Assembly (NCBI GenBank): GCA_009792885.1
Contig: WMCF01000032.1
Location: 8,240,386-8,304,385 of the forward strand
From: Eremophila alpestris peregrina
Lineage: Eukaryota > Chordata > Aves > Passeriformes > Alaudidae
DNA: 64,000 bases
Direction: 5' to 3'
Shown piece by piece: positions 25,728 through 38,987 of this stretch. The notes below the pieces were generated by a model. The model did no database searches. It had not been told where the DNA came from and was given only the letters and a program-made list of their open reading frames with translations. The position numbers were made by a program, and so were the translations under genes. The stretch's first letter is position 1, and each line of letters starts with the position of its first letter.

Positions 25728-28700
25728 GAAGGTCTCTAGAACATCCAGCTGATGCAAGGCAGGAGATCCTGTGTGTGTCCCACCATCACCTGCCAATGAC
25801 TCCCACAGAGATGTGAGCTGCACCAGTTCAGCCTGAAGCCAGGATTACCTCTGGATGCTCTGGTGCTGTGACACTTCTGCAGGTGGCTCAATTCATGCAC
25901 ACAGTTCTTAGAGAGCAAACCCTGAGTGAGAAACACACTGGAGCTCTGCCACACATTGGTTTAATGGCCAAAGAGCTCACCAAGGGATATTGTTTCCCAT
26001 ATGTGCTCTAACTTCTTTCCTGCTCTGCTTTCCTGTCCTTGTGTGGAATTCACTTTGTGCACTACTGAGAAATTCAGTGCCTCTCCAGATGGCTCTGGCT
26101 GTTTTCTTCCCTTAAGCAGAGCTTTGTGCTGATGTCTAGAACTGCATGACATTACAGAATATGAGAGGAAGTATGTTTAGTGCTGTACAATGAAAACACA
26201 ATGCTCAGCCCACTGTTACAAGCAAAAATCTGAATAAGACATAGATATGAAGGTCACCATTTGGAGCACAGCCTGTACATAATAACTTATGGCTTTGCTG
26301 ATCCTGTGATGAAGGAATCTTGCATTTGATGATTTCTAAGTGTATATAGATCCTTCACACAGAGAAAGAATATCCATTGGTTCAGAGGACCAATAAATCA
26401 GTTGTTGTACACTGAAAATGGATTGGCAACAAACACTAAACCAGTTATGTTTTATTTTATTGCTGTTTCACAACAAGCAATTAACATAAGCACTTGTGAT
26501 AATTGCTAGTTAAAATATTCAATTGGTCATGCATTTTGTGTGTGTAATTTTGGGTCTAATTCATCATCTGGCCTGGGAACAGCTATGATATATAGCCATG
26601 CTTATTTACAGAAAGAGACTCTTACACTGCAACTGATTGTTTTGTGCAGTGATTTCAGCATGAAGCAGACACAGTCAAACAGATTGGAAGTAGAACAGTC
26701 ATTCCTGTGTTCTCTGCTGCTGCATTATTATTGATATGCTTTTGCTTTTTGCTTCATGAAACTGTGTTTGACAGAAGAGCTCAGGCTCCTGCCTGATCTC
26801 AAAAGAAATAAAAATTACTGAGGAAGGATGGAACAGAATTGCACAGATAGATTTGCACATGATAGACACGCATGTGTGAGAATGCATCCAAAATCCCAGT
26901 GGAACAATGTCTACATTAGTGCTACAAATTGTGTAAGCCTTTAAGCTGCCAGGAGAATCCCTCATTGACTCTGCCCTTTGTTGAAATGCTCCTGACTTCA
27001 GCAGCAGTTCTGGCCATTCCCAGAGGGATGGGTCAGCCCCTGGGAGACTGAGAAAATATTGCAGAGGTTACTGCAAAGGAAGAAATACACCCACTTCAAA
27101 AGAACAGGGGAGAAAACTGTGCCTTTCAAATGGATCTACAAGAATCAGAAATCAGAATCTCTGGCTATGTTTAGAAGCACGATATGATCCTATTTATGCA
27201 AGGGCCTCAACCCAAAGAAGTTGAGGAAACTCCCATTCCCAAAATTAGGAAAAGAAAATGTAACTTGCATTCACTTAAGGATCCTTTCAGACTTGCTCAT
27301 CTTTCATTATACAGTTTTGAGGATAATTAGTTCCTAACTGAGAAATTAAAGATGAAGCACACTGAGAGTGAAATAAACACAGTGTGGGAATGAGATGAGA
27401 ACCTAAGGAAAATTTCATATCACGTTTCCAGAAAGTGAGCTTCTGTCAGAAAGATGATCATGACTGCATGAACAAGCCCCCTGGTTACTCCCAGCAGCAT
27501 GACTTTCCACAGCCTTTGATACACATAATGACAGCTTTGCAGTATTAAAGCTTAATTTAGGGTGAATAGAATTCTTCCTTGATTTTTGTCTCCACAGACT
27601 CTGATGCTGTTAGTTCCCCTGACACTGCTGCTTATAAAACTGATAGGTCAAGTTAAAGCAGTTAATAACAAATACAAGGTTTATCCCCCTGCCTGCAGTA
27701 TCCTGTGCATAATTTTACATAGAATCAATTGACTCTTATTAAAAATACTACATGGTTCATGTAATAAGAGGTTGGAATTTTTGATTTTACATAAATATAC
27801 ATTAACAGCCTTAAGAAGAAAACTGCTGCAAGTCAGAACTTTATGTAGCTTTCAGAAGTGGGAACTGGATCTAGGTCAAAACTGAAGCTTTAAATAAATA
27901 CCATAAATAAATTGGAGTCTAGACTGTCTAGTTCTGTAAACAGGAGAGATTATCCTGTATTTTCAGTGACATGTAGCTCACATTACAATACAGTGTGGAA
28001 CAAAGAAGTGTGTGATCACTCACGAAGCATTTTCCCTGAATGCTAATGACTCTGTGGTGAACTAAAAAACAGGCAAAGATGCTGGGACCTTCCTTTCTGC
28101 CCAACCCTCAAGCAATCATCCCCTGGAAACTCACATTGTGACTCTTCAGGTCACAGAATGTGATGGGAGGTATTGAATGAGGCTTCTCTATCCCAAAAGC
28201 CAAATAAATCCTTACACTTTGATTCTGCAGTCAGAACCTCAACCCAGTGCTGACTCCTGTGCATCTCACAGGGTCACAGCCCTGAGTTGGTAATTCTGCC
28301 TGGCAGGCAGAACAACAGTTTCCATTGCAAAGTTCATTTTATCAAAAATGTGAATATAATGCTTTGAAAAGAGCAGGATTGGTGCTGCAGACTACAATAA
28401 GCTGAAATAGTAATTGCCTTGACTGTAGAGGCACCAAAGCAACATGCTTTTCTAAACCAATCAGTCACTCTGAGGTGGACCTGGGACTTACACTGGCAGT
28501 TAGGTACTATTAAAATACTTCTGGTATTAGTTACAGTATCATTAATACTTCTGTATCTTTGCCATCCCTATTAAGCTGTCACACATACTGCTGCATGTGC
28601 AAAACTCCCCCTGGGCTGGAGCTGAAAGATGATGTGCAGAAACAGAGCACACCTTCCCCCAGTTTTCTTCATCAGTGTTTAATTATGGCACCATTTGCAG

Positions 28701-31639
28701 TGACACTCTGCCTAAGAGCTGAAATCATGGACAAAATCCCATCTACCCAAGGGGGTTCCAGCCCCAGCAGCTTTATACAGACTGCAGGGAATTCCTGCAT
28801 GGAATGACTGCTCTCAATCACACCAGCTGGACTGTTGCACCAGTTCTAGGTAAGATTCCTGTTCACTCTCCATCCTGAAACTGTAGACACAAGATCAAGA
28901 GTTTATTTCAGCAGCCACTTCCCATGTAATTCTCCCCCCAGGTGAAGCCACCTCCTGTCTCAGCCACCTTTCAGCACAGGCAAAAGGAACTCTTAGAGGT
29001 GCAGGTGCCTCACCAAGACAAGACATTTCAGGGAGTTTCCTGACATTGTTACCAGTAGACCAAAAATTCTTTGCCAACCATTTTATCTTTTTAGGAACTA
29101 CTGCACTGGTGGTATGACTTTAAACCACCTTGACCTTTTGCAGTAATCAATCCCCAAACTCCTCTAAAGATGTGCCTCTGACCAAATATCTCCCACAAAA
29201 ATATTTTGAGTATCAAATAAGCCCACAGAAATACCAGTGGGACATTTCAATACTGAAATTGCTGTTCCTTTCCTCTCTATTGAGAAATTACCTCCTGTTA
29301 CCCTCTGAGAGCTACAAATCAAGACCTACTAAAGCATTTTGCAGATACAAGACGCCAGATAAATGCCAATCCTTTCTGTAACATACTAAGAGGGAAAGGC
29401 CTGAGGACAGCAATAAGGAAACATAGTCAAAAAATGTTACCAGATAACAGGAAAGCTATTGTGTCTGAATTAATAATGTTGCAGTTAAAGAACTCTTCTT
29501 GCTACATGGAGAAATGCAGAAGTTCTGACCAGAGCTGCTAAATTGTAAACATTTACAATTTGTGGAACTGCTGGCACTTTGAAAAGAACTTGGGCTACTT
29601 TGGATCTGATGGAAGGGTTTGAAGATGAATCAGATCCTAACTTATTACTCTTTCTTCAATTCACTGAAGCTTTTGCTGCTGTCTTCCTGTCTAATTTAAT
29701 TTTACATCTCTGAAAAATTAAGCATGATGCATTGCAGCCATGGGTGAAAGGGAGAGCATTCCTTGAGCTGCACAGCCTAAGTCTCACCTTGTTTAGGAGA
29801 CAAGAACTGCTCTTCAGATTTGCACAATGCTTTGCCTTCAGGCTCCAGCCACAAAGTGTGCTGCCCTTAGCTATTATCTAATCTAGAAACGCACAATATG
29901 TACTTTGTGAAAACAGTTGCTCCTGAGCCTATGAAGGCAATTCTTCACTGTGCAAACATTTGGAAAATGCTTTGCTTCATCCAGGCCTGTCTGGAGGCAC
30001 TCCCAGCTACAGCAAATGGGTGGGTGCAGACACAGGAGACTGTGGCCAAAAGAACTCCAGCAATGTGGTTTCTCAACAAGTCCTTTATATATGATGTTGC
30101 AGTCAGTGCCAAGAAGCAAATCTCTGGTGGATCCAGGAGATCAGGTATGTAGGACTAGATTTCTCCTCTTGCTCTGCTGGAATTTATAACCTCAGTGAAT
30201 GTCTCTGTGATGTGGCTAAAATAATTTCTCTGAAGAATTGAGACATGCAGATTAGCTCAAGTAGGTCTCTCCATAAGAAGTGCTCTGACTATTCTCATTG
30301 GCTGTGAATGCCAGAAAAATACTTCAAATATGACATCCACAGGGGAACAAATCAATGAGCACAAAAATCAGAGTTTCTGTACTCTTTCTTCTCCATGACA
30401 ATCCTGGGGGGGTGGCCAGGGCCTGAGGAGCTGTGTAGTCAGGGTGTTCACACAGGTAAGTTCTCAAATGTCTATTTTCAGGTCATTTTTGATTGTGACA
30501 AGGGTTTGGTTGCCATCTGGGCACGGCAGGGCATGGCCTCCCCCTGGGCCTCACACAGAACACGCTGTCTCCCTTGAAAGTCTTGCACAGACAGAATGGC
30601 AATGTCAAAGGCAAGGTGGGATAGCAGAGGCTCAGCAGCAGCTCTGCTGGAGCATGGAGAGGTCTCCTGCATTTCTGCTGAGAACAGAATATTCCCTCCA
30701 GAGCAGGGAGTTTGTTAGGGAAGACTGAAATGAGAGGAGAGGGAGGTGTCACGGAATGTTGAGGAAATGGCTGAGTGTAGAGAAATCTGTGATTGCACTG
30801 ACCAAACAAATTCTGTTTGGGTGGAAATTACTGACTAGAGATGACAAAAACTGCCCCAGCAGGATTGTGCTGAGGATCTTTTACAGCCTCCTTCCTCTAT
30901 TCAAACTTGAGTATAAATTATAAGAGATGTAAAGTAATAACTGCAATTCATTGTTTAAGGAAGACTTTAACTTCCCAGACCTAAAGCAGAAAATTAATGC
31001 CAACAGTGATAGCAGAGCTCCATCAAAGACACAGGGGTGGTATAAGGTGGGTTTTTTTAATAATAAATCAGCTAACAAGAGATGGTATTACTTAAGAATA
31101 AGCAATGATTCTCTGCCTTGACATTAGGCTAATAACAGATGGGAATGACACATAAAGGAAGCAGTAGTATGACAGAAATTACAAGTCTTAGGAGAAACAG
31201 AGAATATTTCCTCATGCAAAAAACTATTGAGGAATGTATACAATCTCCTCCCTAGCATACTGAAATAGCTGGTATATGAATTTACAAGTAAAAACAGCCA
31301 GTGTTTAATGAATTTCAATGAAAGCTTGCCTGGGACTTCGCATAGCAAATGCAATGTTTATATTCTGAAATGTATTTTTAGAAAGTGTACATATTCTAGA
31401 ATGTATTTTAAAAATTCAGTATAATTCCAAATCTTAGAAGAAATTAACTGTGGGGAGGAAAACAGAGTGTAAGAAAACATACATGGTTTACCAGAGCAGA
31501 GGATATCAGACTGAGCTGATGTATCTTGAGTAAGATAATTGTCTCTCCAGAATGAAATAATGCACTGAACTCAGTCTATTGAAGTTCAAACAGATCATTT
31601 GATATAGTGCTCTGCAGGAAATCACTACTGAAAGTGGAG
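25728..31639. other. Intergenic stretch, no gene found
   Basis: No coding exon, RNA gene or clear repeat is recognised. Open frames such as the 84-codon plus-strand one at 29898-30152 carry no motif I recognise. The region may contain decayed repeats too old to see by eye. Confidence 0.5.
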
Positions 31640-32480
31640 GTGATAGGGATTCATAGAAAAACAATGTGAAGAAGGAGCAACAGGTTATAATAAAATAGGA
31701 GTTACAAGAATGGAGCAAATTACCCAATGGTGCTCCTTTGGGATCACTCTTTGGAGAAATTCTGTATAATCCACATTTCCATGAACTAGGAACATAACCA
31801 GGCACAGCCTCAAAAACTGTGCATGTGAAAAAAAACTGGAGGTTGTTGCCAACCCTGAGGAGGACCAAGTCACCACACTGGAATTAGATGACCTTCTTGC
31901 CTGCAGTGATAGAAATTTAATAATGTGAACTGCAGAGTCATGTTCTTGGGATTCATCAGCTGGAAGCAACAGAGAAGGAAAAAGATCCGAGTGTTCTGAC
32001 AGACTGACAGTGTGCCAAATCTGCCAGCACAACACAGCTGTGCAAACACATAATGTAGTGTTCAGATGGGCTAGGTGAGATTTTTAGCAGAGAAGGAAAT
32101 ATTGGCACTTTTAGACAAGGCACTGGTAAGATTTTGTGTGAAATATTTATACAGTTCCTGTCAACAGTGTTGAAAAAGATTAGCTTAAACTGGAATCAGT
32201 GCAGACTGGCTATTAGAGCAATTACAGAATTAGCAGTCTCAGGGAGAGATAAAAAGAACATGACTTCTTCAGTGTGACAGTGGAGGAACAAAATGAAAGG
32301 CCTTTATAAATAGATCTATGCAAGTCCTTTGTGAATAGATCTTATGATAAATAGAGTGGGGAAAGAACTAAGTTAAAGGTTAACATGACTGTGAGATAAA
32401 ATTTTTATAATCTGATCAACAGCATGTTTAGAAGACTCTAGAAAACACTTCTAGCTATTGAAGGAGATCACACACTTGCA
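31640..32480 (+). mobile_element. Ancient CR1/L3-like LINE, 3' part of ORF2
   Basis: The plus strand carries decayed blocks typical of the end of CR1/L3-type reverse-transcriptase genes. These are CAGCTGGAAGCAACAGAGAA followed by GGAAAAAGATCCGAGTGTTCTG, then GGCACTGGTAAGA, then TTAAACTGGAATCAGTGCAG followed by a TATTAGAGCAATTACAGAA block, and AGTTAAAGGTTAACA. They occur in the order expected for the family. Many substitutions and stops are present, so the copy is dead and old. The ends are approximate; the 5' limit could lie further left. Confidence 0.65.
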
Positions 32481-33880
32481 TGGTTACAGATCACTGGAGA
32501 AACTTGGGCTGGTTATTATGTTCTTCTCAAATACCCTTTACTCCTAAGAGTTCTATTCAGCATCAGCTGCTCAGTTATGCCCATTCTCTGTTATTGATTC
32601 TGCTCTTTAATCACAGTATGCAATGTGATAAAGAACTCCTGCTGTGATGCTGTGGAAGTTCAAGGACACCTTTTGTGCACCTGCCAAGGGTTATTCTCTG
32701 AAATGCTGCAGGGTGGCTGAATGTCTGTGTCATTCCTTCCTCTACAGTTATCATCCTCCCCACCCTGGGTTATAAGGAAAGAAAGCCAGAGTAGTTACAT
32801 AACATGTTCTCAACAGGAAGCCAAATAATTGCTATGTTGTGTTTGTTTTATTTGTTTCCATGTCAAACAGAAAAAAACCCCCTAATTTCCCACTGTGAAC
32901 TACCTGGCCAAATGTAATTATTTCTTTTCTGTCTGAGAAATACCTACAACATCTCAAACATTTGTGGAAACAGTAACAGGAGCAACAACACACATGCCAT
33001 GGTTTGATCTCACTCTGTTATGTTGCTTTTCAGCCTTTTCCCAATGATATCATAATCTCACTCTGAGGCTCTCAGTCTACTTGGCTTTTCCACCTCATGA
33101 AATACTTTCTCATTTTTCAGAAGTTTTGAACATGAAATTGGTCTGGATAATTCTGATTTAATCACAAAATCCTGTGTAACTTGCAGCCTGTTAGGATAAG
33201 GTGATTATTTTCTTTTTTCTTTTAGAATAAGCATAATTCCAATAGGCCCTGCCTGTGCACTTAGACACTCCCGTGTCCCAGTGGATATGGCACTGCAGGA
33301 CATTTCAAATCCCAAAGAACTGCTTTGTTCGAAATTAAGTTCTTCACTCATTTGAGGATCCAGTGTTTGTCTCCATAACAGAAGGCATCTAAGGTTTAGC
33401 AGGGGTGACATGATTCAGGTAGTGATGCCAATGGGAGCTTTTCACAGCTTGATGAGAGAACCAAGACAACAGGGGAAAATCCTTGTGGAGTAGTGAGGCT
33501 CCACTGCAGAGAAATGCTCTCGGAAAGGTGGCAGTGGGATGAAGGATCACGGACAGGACACCCCGGGGCAGGATGGAAAGGGTCTGGGTTGTGTCAGAGT
33601 AGCTCTGTGCTCTCCTGAGGGAGCCAGAGGAGTCACAGACAGAGGTGACACAGAACAGCAGAGCAGCTGCAAGGGGCAGCCCTGGAAGCTTCCTTGACCT
33701 TGCTGCTGATATTTTGTCCCTCGATTTTTGCACTGCAGAGCAGAATTTAGTCCATCCTCCATCCATCCTCCTGGCTAACTCAGCAGTGTAAGAAGGGCAG
33801 CTTTTCCCATAAAATACGATTTACAAATGTCTTTAGAGGCCCGATTTTTTTACCTGCTTACAACCTCAGCTTGCGTGTGC
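32481..33880. other. Intergenic stretch, no gene found
   Basis: No gene or recognisable repeat is seen. GC content rises from about 33880 towards the assembly gap, with several CpG dinucleotides (GTGCCGCTCGCACGCAG). Confidence 0.5.
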
Positions 33881-33962
33881 CGCTCGCACGCAGAGCCCGG
33901 CGGCTGCAGAGTGTCCTGCGGGAAGGGGAAGGCAGAGCTCAGCGGCTGATCCTGATCCTGCT

Positions 33963-34509
33963 NNNNNNNNNNNNNNNNNNNNNNNNNNNNNNNNNNNNNN
34001 NNNNNNNNNNNNNNNNNNNNNNNNNNNNNNNNNNNNNNNNNNNNNNNNNNNNNNNNNNNNNNNNNNNNNNNNNNNNNNNNNNNNNNNNNNNNNNNNNNNN
34101 NNNNNNNNNNNNNNNNNNNNNNNNNNNNNNNNNNNNNNNNNNNNNNNNNNNNNNNNNNNNNNNNNNNNNNNNNNNNNNNNNNNNNNNNNNNNNNNNNNNN
34201 NNNNNNNNNNNNNNNNNNNNNNNNNNNNNNNNNNNNNNNNNNNNNNNNNNNNNNNNNNNNNNNNNNNNNNNNNNNNNNNNNNNNNNNNNNNNNNNNNNNN
34301 NNNNNNNNNNNNNNNNNNNNNNNNNNNNNNNNNNNNNNNNNNNNNNNNNNNNNNNNNNNNNNNNNNNNNNNNNNNNNNNNNNNNNNNNNNNNNNNNNNNN
34401 NNNNNNNNNNNNNNNNNNNNNNNNNNNNNNNNNNNNNNNNNNNNNNNNNNNNNNNNNNNNNNNNNNNNNNNNNNNNNNNNNNNNNNNNNNNNNNNNNNNN
34501 NNNNNNNNN
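33963..34509. other. Assembly gap (547 Ns)
   Basis: All bases are N. The left flank is GC- and CpG-rich and ends in the short direct repeat GATCCTGATCCTG. The right flank is a 29-bp tandem array. The missing bases are therefore probably GC-rich tandem repeat, and the gap length may not be real. Apparent open frames spanning it are meaningless. Confidence 0.98.
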
Positions 34510-34513
34510 ACAT

Positions 34514-34684
34514 CGGGAATTGTGCGTTCCTAACGGCGGGGATTGTGCGTTCCTAACCTGAACGGGATGTGGGGCTGGGCATTCCCAACATTGGGATGTG
34601 GAATTGCGCATTCCCAGCTCCGGGATGTGTAATTGTGCATTCCCGACAGCAGGATATGGGGCTGGGCATTCCGAAGGGATGCAG
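34514..34684. repeat. 29-bp minisatellite beside the gap
   Basis: Units beginning GGGATGTGG and containing GCATTCC start at 34564, 34593, 34622 and 34651, each exactly 29 bases apart. Shorter, diverged copies lie at about 34515 and 34538, and a last partial copy is at 34676. Many units hold a TG(C/T)GCATTCC core, and several are near-palindromic around it (GGAATTGCGCATTCC). The array runs into the Ns and is probably longer in the genome. Confidence 0.85.
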
Positions 34685-37600
34685 AACTAGGCTGGGGACA
34701 GCCCAGAGGCCGGGAGCCAAGCTGGACAAGGACTGCACACTCTTAGTCCTTGAGCAAGTGTTTCCTACATCAGTGCAAATCCTCCATATCTAGAGGCTTT
34801 AGATTTTAAGGTCTTGCAAAGTGTAATGAACATATTAAGGAAACAATAGTAAGAGAAAGAAAATTGGGAGAGCCAAGAGACATCTTGGCACACTGATGTC
34901 AATCCTGCCAGAGCTTGTCAGTCAGGATTTGCAGGTCACCATGTCCTGTTCTTGCTGCCAGGCTCAGACAACAGCAGCTGAAAGGAGAAAGGTGAGATCA
35001 CCTCTGACATGCAGTACACAACAAGATCTGGTTCACCTTTTCACTCTCGTTATTTTCCTGTCCTTTGGTCATTCCCTGCCTATTTCTCTTCAGTCTCCAT
35101 TCTCTGTTTTGGCTGTGCTGTCTCTCAGAAAGCACAAAGGATGAGGACTCAACAAGGCAAGCCCTGACTGAGAAGTCCAAGACTTTCATCTCCCCATCTT
35201 TGCCACCATGGCTGCAGCAGAGTCCCCCTGCAGTGCAATTCATGGATCACCCATCCTTCCCTGCAGCCTGAAAAACAGCCTTTTTTTTTGAAGAAGACTG
35301 ATCACAGTGAAACACTCTCCCAAAAGAGCTCTTTATTATGATCACTCCCTCTGTTACTTCTCTTTGTCCTGTCCAAGCAGGTCAGGCCATGTATGCTTCA
35401 GTCACACCATCATGCCCACATGCATCACATGCAACACGTGCTACCTGTGCTGGCACCAGCTGGGCAGGATGAGGTATCTGTATTTATTTATATTGTACTT
35501 CATCTTGGAACAGGTGGTCTCCCTGATTTCTTGGCATTCCCAGCATGTGTGAGGCCCATTCTTTCATGCACTGACGTTTATGGCTGCTAGAGATGTATGA
35601 CTTATCCCTGGGTAATGCCAACTAAATCAAAATTATGTTCAGGCATAAGAACTGCTTTATTTTTCAGGCATCCAGCTTTAGTGCAGGCAGTTCAAAAATG
35701 CTTTCCCATCTTTTCTCCTTAATACCTTGTCAAAATTTGATTAGTGCATTATCCCTTCTATCCGAGCAGGACCAGCCTTTAAGCAACAGAATTCTTCTTT
35801 TCCATCCTATTCTTATGACATTTCCTCTTAGGCAAATCTTCTGCTCCATGAAAAATAATCTAATCTGCAAGGACTGGCTGTCAAGTAGGTGCAGAATTCG
35901 GTGAGTTTGCACACAGCACAGATGAGTTCCATAGTTGTTGACTCTTGCATACCAAGGATGTGCCATGGAGTGCAAGGTGCATATTTGGGATTAATAAAAC
36001 TCCACTGCCACTGCTCCTCATCCCTCTCCAGGAGCACCACAGCAGCACCAAAGCCATTACAAAGCCTTGGATGGCACTGTGTCCCTCAGCCTTGGTGACA
36101 GCTTTTAGCCACCACTAATAGCTCAGCTGAGGTGGAGGAGTCAGTGTTAATCCTTCTGCTTTGGTTTTAGTTAGAGCAATTTGCCCAGTTTGATCCCTCT
36201 GCTGCTCCATCAATGATTTCCAACAGACAGCACTCCTTGGACCATTGTAAGAGCAGGATACTCCAAAGCTGACTACTCCAAGAGCACCTTGGGTGCTGGG
36301 TTTTGCAGTCACACACTGAAGTCCCAGTGGTGAGCACCTGGTGTGCAGGGTTGTGAGAAGGTGAGCTCAGACCTAACCCTGGCTCTAATCCTGGCTCTAG
36401 AGTGGATTTGTGAGGTGGAAGATTTGGTTTAGTCCCGCCCAGCCTTGCCCAGCGTTTCTCAGGTGCCCCTGCTGGGGTCACACCAGAGCAGGGCAGGGAG
36501 GATGGAGGGTTAAAGGAGCCAGTGTCAGCTTGTCAGTGCTGGGCCTCAGCACCACGGATCTGGTGTCTGCTCTGAACAACGAGTCATTTTAAAAGAATGT
36601 TGGTATCAAAATGCAGGCACTTCTCCAGCTACATACAAGTTAGACTATCTGTTTCTTGCTGATACAAATTTTCACACTCTAGGGGGGAAAAGTGCTGGTT
36701 TCATGCATCACTTTGCACTGGATTGTGTCCAGTTGCTTTACTTGTCATTATGCAACTGAACCCAGGGCAATCCAACACCCAAGACAAAATTAGAAATACA
36801 TAAACATATTTGCACTGTTTCTTTGCTCTCCATAACAATATTTGTTTCTTTCCCCAGCCCAAGATGAATTGCACAGAACAAAACGAAGGGCAGCAAAAAT
36901 CTCCCTAATTTTATGTTCTGAATTGAGTACTTTGCCATTTATTATTGGCATGCAGAGCAGATCAGATGGGACTATTTCAGTTTAAAATAAAACTACCATC
37001 TTGATAGCTGGGAAAATTCATGCCTGGACCAAACCTACCATAAGGCAGCCCTTAATCAGGCAAAAGCTGAAACTTTGTCAATATAGGGATAAGCAAGAAC
37101 TCATGACCAGTGTAACTCAAATTCTGTTTTTACCAAACTGCAGAACTTACAGAAAAGCTAAAAGCTAAACCAAACCAAACCAAAAACACCCTGACAATAA
37201 AACCTGGGGCCTGTATTCCAGTACAATTTTCCATCTCCAGATATCATTAATAGTAACTGTGGAGTTCATACAAACCTTTCAGCCTAATTAAAGAGATTAG
37301 CCAAGTTTTGTTTATGGGGAAACAGCATCTTGAGTGAAACACAGGAACCCCTTGTGATACACTTACACTGAGCAGGATCTGATTCCTAGAATCATCTGTC
37401 TTGCAATGAAGCAGTTTGTGGCACAAGAATCTGTTCAACATACACTGAGACAACAGCAACAATTTTCCCTTTCAGCTTTGACCTCTTTCTTTCACCCTTT
37501 TTTAAGGACAAAGCCTATCACTGAAATGCCTGTGGCAAACTGCTCAGGGAGGCACAAAGCACACAATAAATATCAACTGTCCAGGGCCACAGGGAGGCTC

Positions 37601-38228
37601 AACATCAACATCAGAATTAGAATTCAGCTAGGCCATCAGGGGGTTTGCATTTCTCTCTCTGATAAGCACAAAGGATTTACATACCAAGGCAGGTGTTCCC
37701 TGGAGGCAGAACCACAGAGGTCCAGGAGTGGGGTCCTGTCCTGTGCTTCCTCTTGATCCTGCCAGGATCCTAAACTCAGCCATGTGAACCCTTCAGCCAG
37801 ATGCCTGCTGCCATTCCTGGGCACCCTGCAGCCATTGCTGCCTGAGGAGGGTCTGTTTTCTCCTTCTACTGACAATTACCATCTTTGACCATGTTGAAAT
37901 GTTCCTCTTTTGATTGGGAAGTCAATTTAAGAATATGGCTGATAATAACCACATCACCTTCAGAGAAACTTCCATGTGTTTTGACAATGGTCACTAATTA
38001 TACTGAGATGGCTTCAACCATGATGAGGTACTGGATGAAAAATTTACATGGTAAAAAAAAAGGATGCTACTTTATTTTCAATTAAAACAAAGAAAGATCC
38101 CATTCATTCTAATGACCCACAACTTCTGTAGCTATCAGATCTACCTTCTTAAGCAGTTTCCTAATGCTAATTAGAACATAATTTTAATGGGAAACATGTC
38201 TTATTGTGGTCCAGGTCATGCTGACACT
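34685..38228. other. Intergenic stretch, no gene found
   Basis: No exon, RNA gene or clear mobile element is recognised. A short AAACC-type simple repeat lies near 37170-37186. Confidence 0.5.
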
Positions 38229-38270
38229 CAAGTCAATGGGAATTTTGCCATTGGCTTCAATGGAAACAGG
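38229..38270. repeat. Old dispersed repeat fragment with dyad symmetry
   Basis: AAGTCAATGG (38230-38239) and CCATTGGCTT (38248-38257) form an inverted pair with one mismatch, followed by CTTCAATGG and ACAGG. I recognise this word order from a very common ancient interspersed repeat of sauropsid genomes, but I cannot name the family with confidence. A second, more decayed copy is at 63440-63475. Confidence 0.45.
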
Positions 38271-38834
38271 AAGTCTCATACAGTAGGCATTTATATATTT
38301 CATATATTTGTCCCTATAATTTATAAATGATGGTGTTGCTTGCAAAACTAGATCTTACTCCAGTGCCAGTAGAAATCCATGGAATTTCTTTCTGTTGGGC
38401 CCAGGAACACTGTGCTGTCTGTGGATTGTATATTGTATTTATTCCTGTCAGGGGAAGGTAATTTCATTCTGCAATCTGCTCTCCAGACAGAGAGCAATGA
38501 CAGCAGCAGCCTCTGAAGGAGCTGTGGCCAGCCCTCCTCAGGCACAGGGACTGTCCCTGTGCTGTGAGAGGAGAAGGACACAGGGACATGGCTGGGCCCA
38601 GACAGACTCTGGGGGTACCCAGGCTGAGATGTGCTGACATTTCAGCTGGATTCATTTGCCCAGAAAATCTCCTTCTGGTCACACAGACTCCTCAGTGCAG
38701 AAAGAAACCACCAGAGCCATTCTCTGAGCATCCTCTTCTTATAAAGTTATAAATACAAAAATTATACAGTAAAGCCTGACATACCACACACATACAGAGC
38801 CTGTCTTTCCATGCACAGGGAAAAAATTACTTCT

Positions 38835-38987
38835 CTTTGCTTTTCATTCTTATAAAACCTTTGAGTTTCTCAGCAGTGGGATTGCGGCCTCTTAACTTTT
38901 CGTTTGTATTTAAATCCTCCCAGATGAAGAACTTGCAGAGAAACAAATTTTTGTATTGGAAAGGTTTTATAAGAATGAAAAGCAAAG
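38835..38987. repeat. Perfect 28-bp inverted repeat with 97-bp spacer
   Basis: The arm at 38835-38862 (beginning CTTTGCTTTTCATTC, ending ATAAAACCTTT) is the exact reverse complement of 38960-38987. The match stops abruptly at both ends of each arm. The 97-bp spacer is AT-rich and has no recognised content. No flanking target-site duplication is obvious, so a MITE is not well supported. A short templated inverted duplication is an alternative origin. Confidence 0.93.

Noticed and set aside
33850..34611. Long frames across the run of Ns
   Set aside because: They consist of unknown bases and cannot be read.
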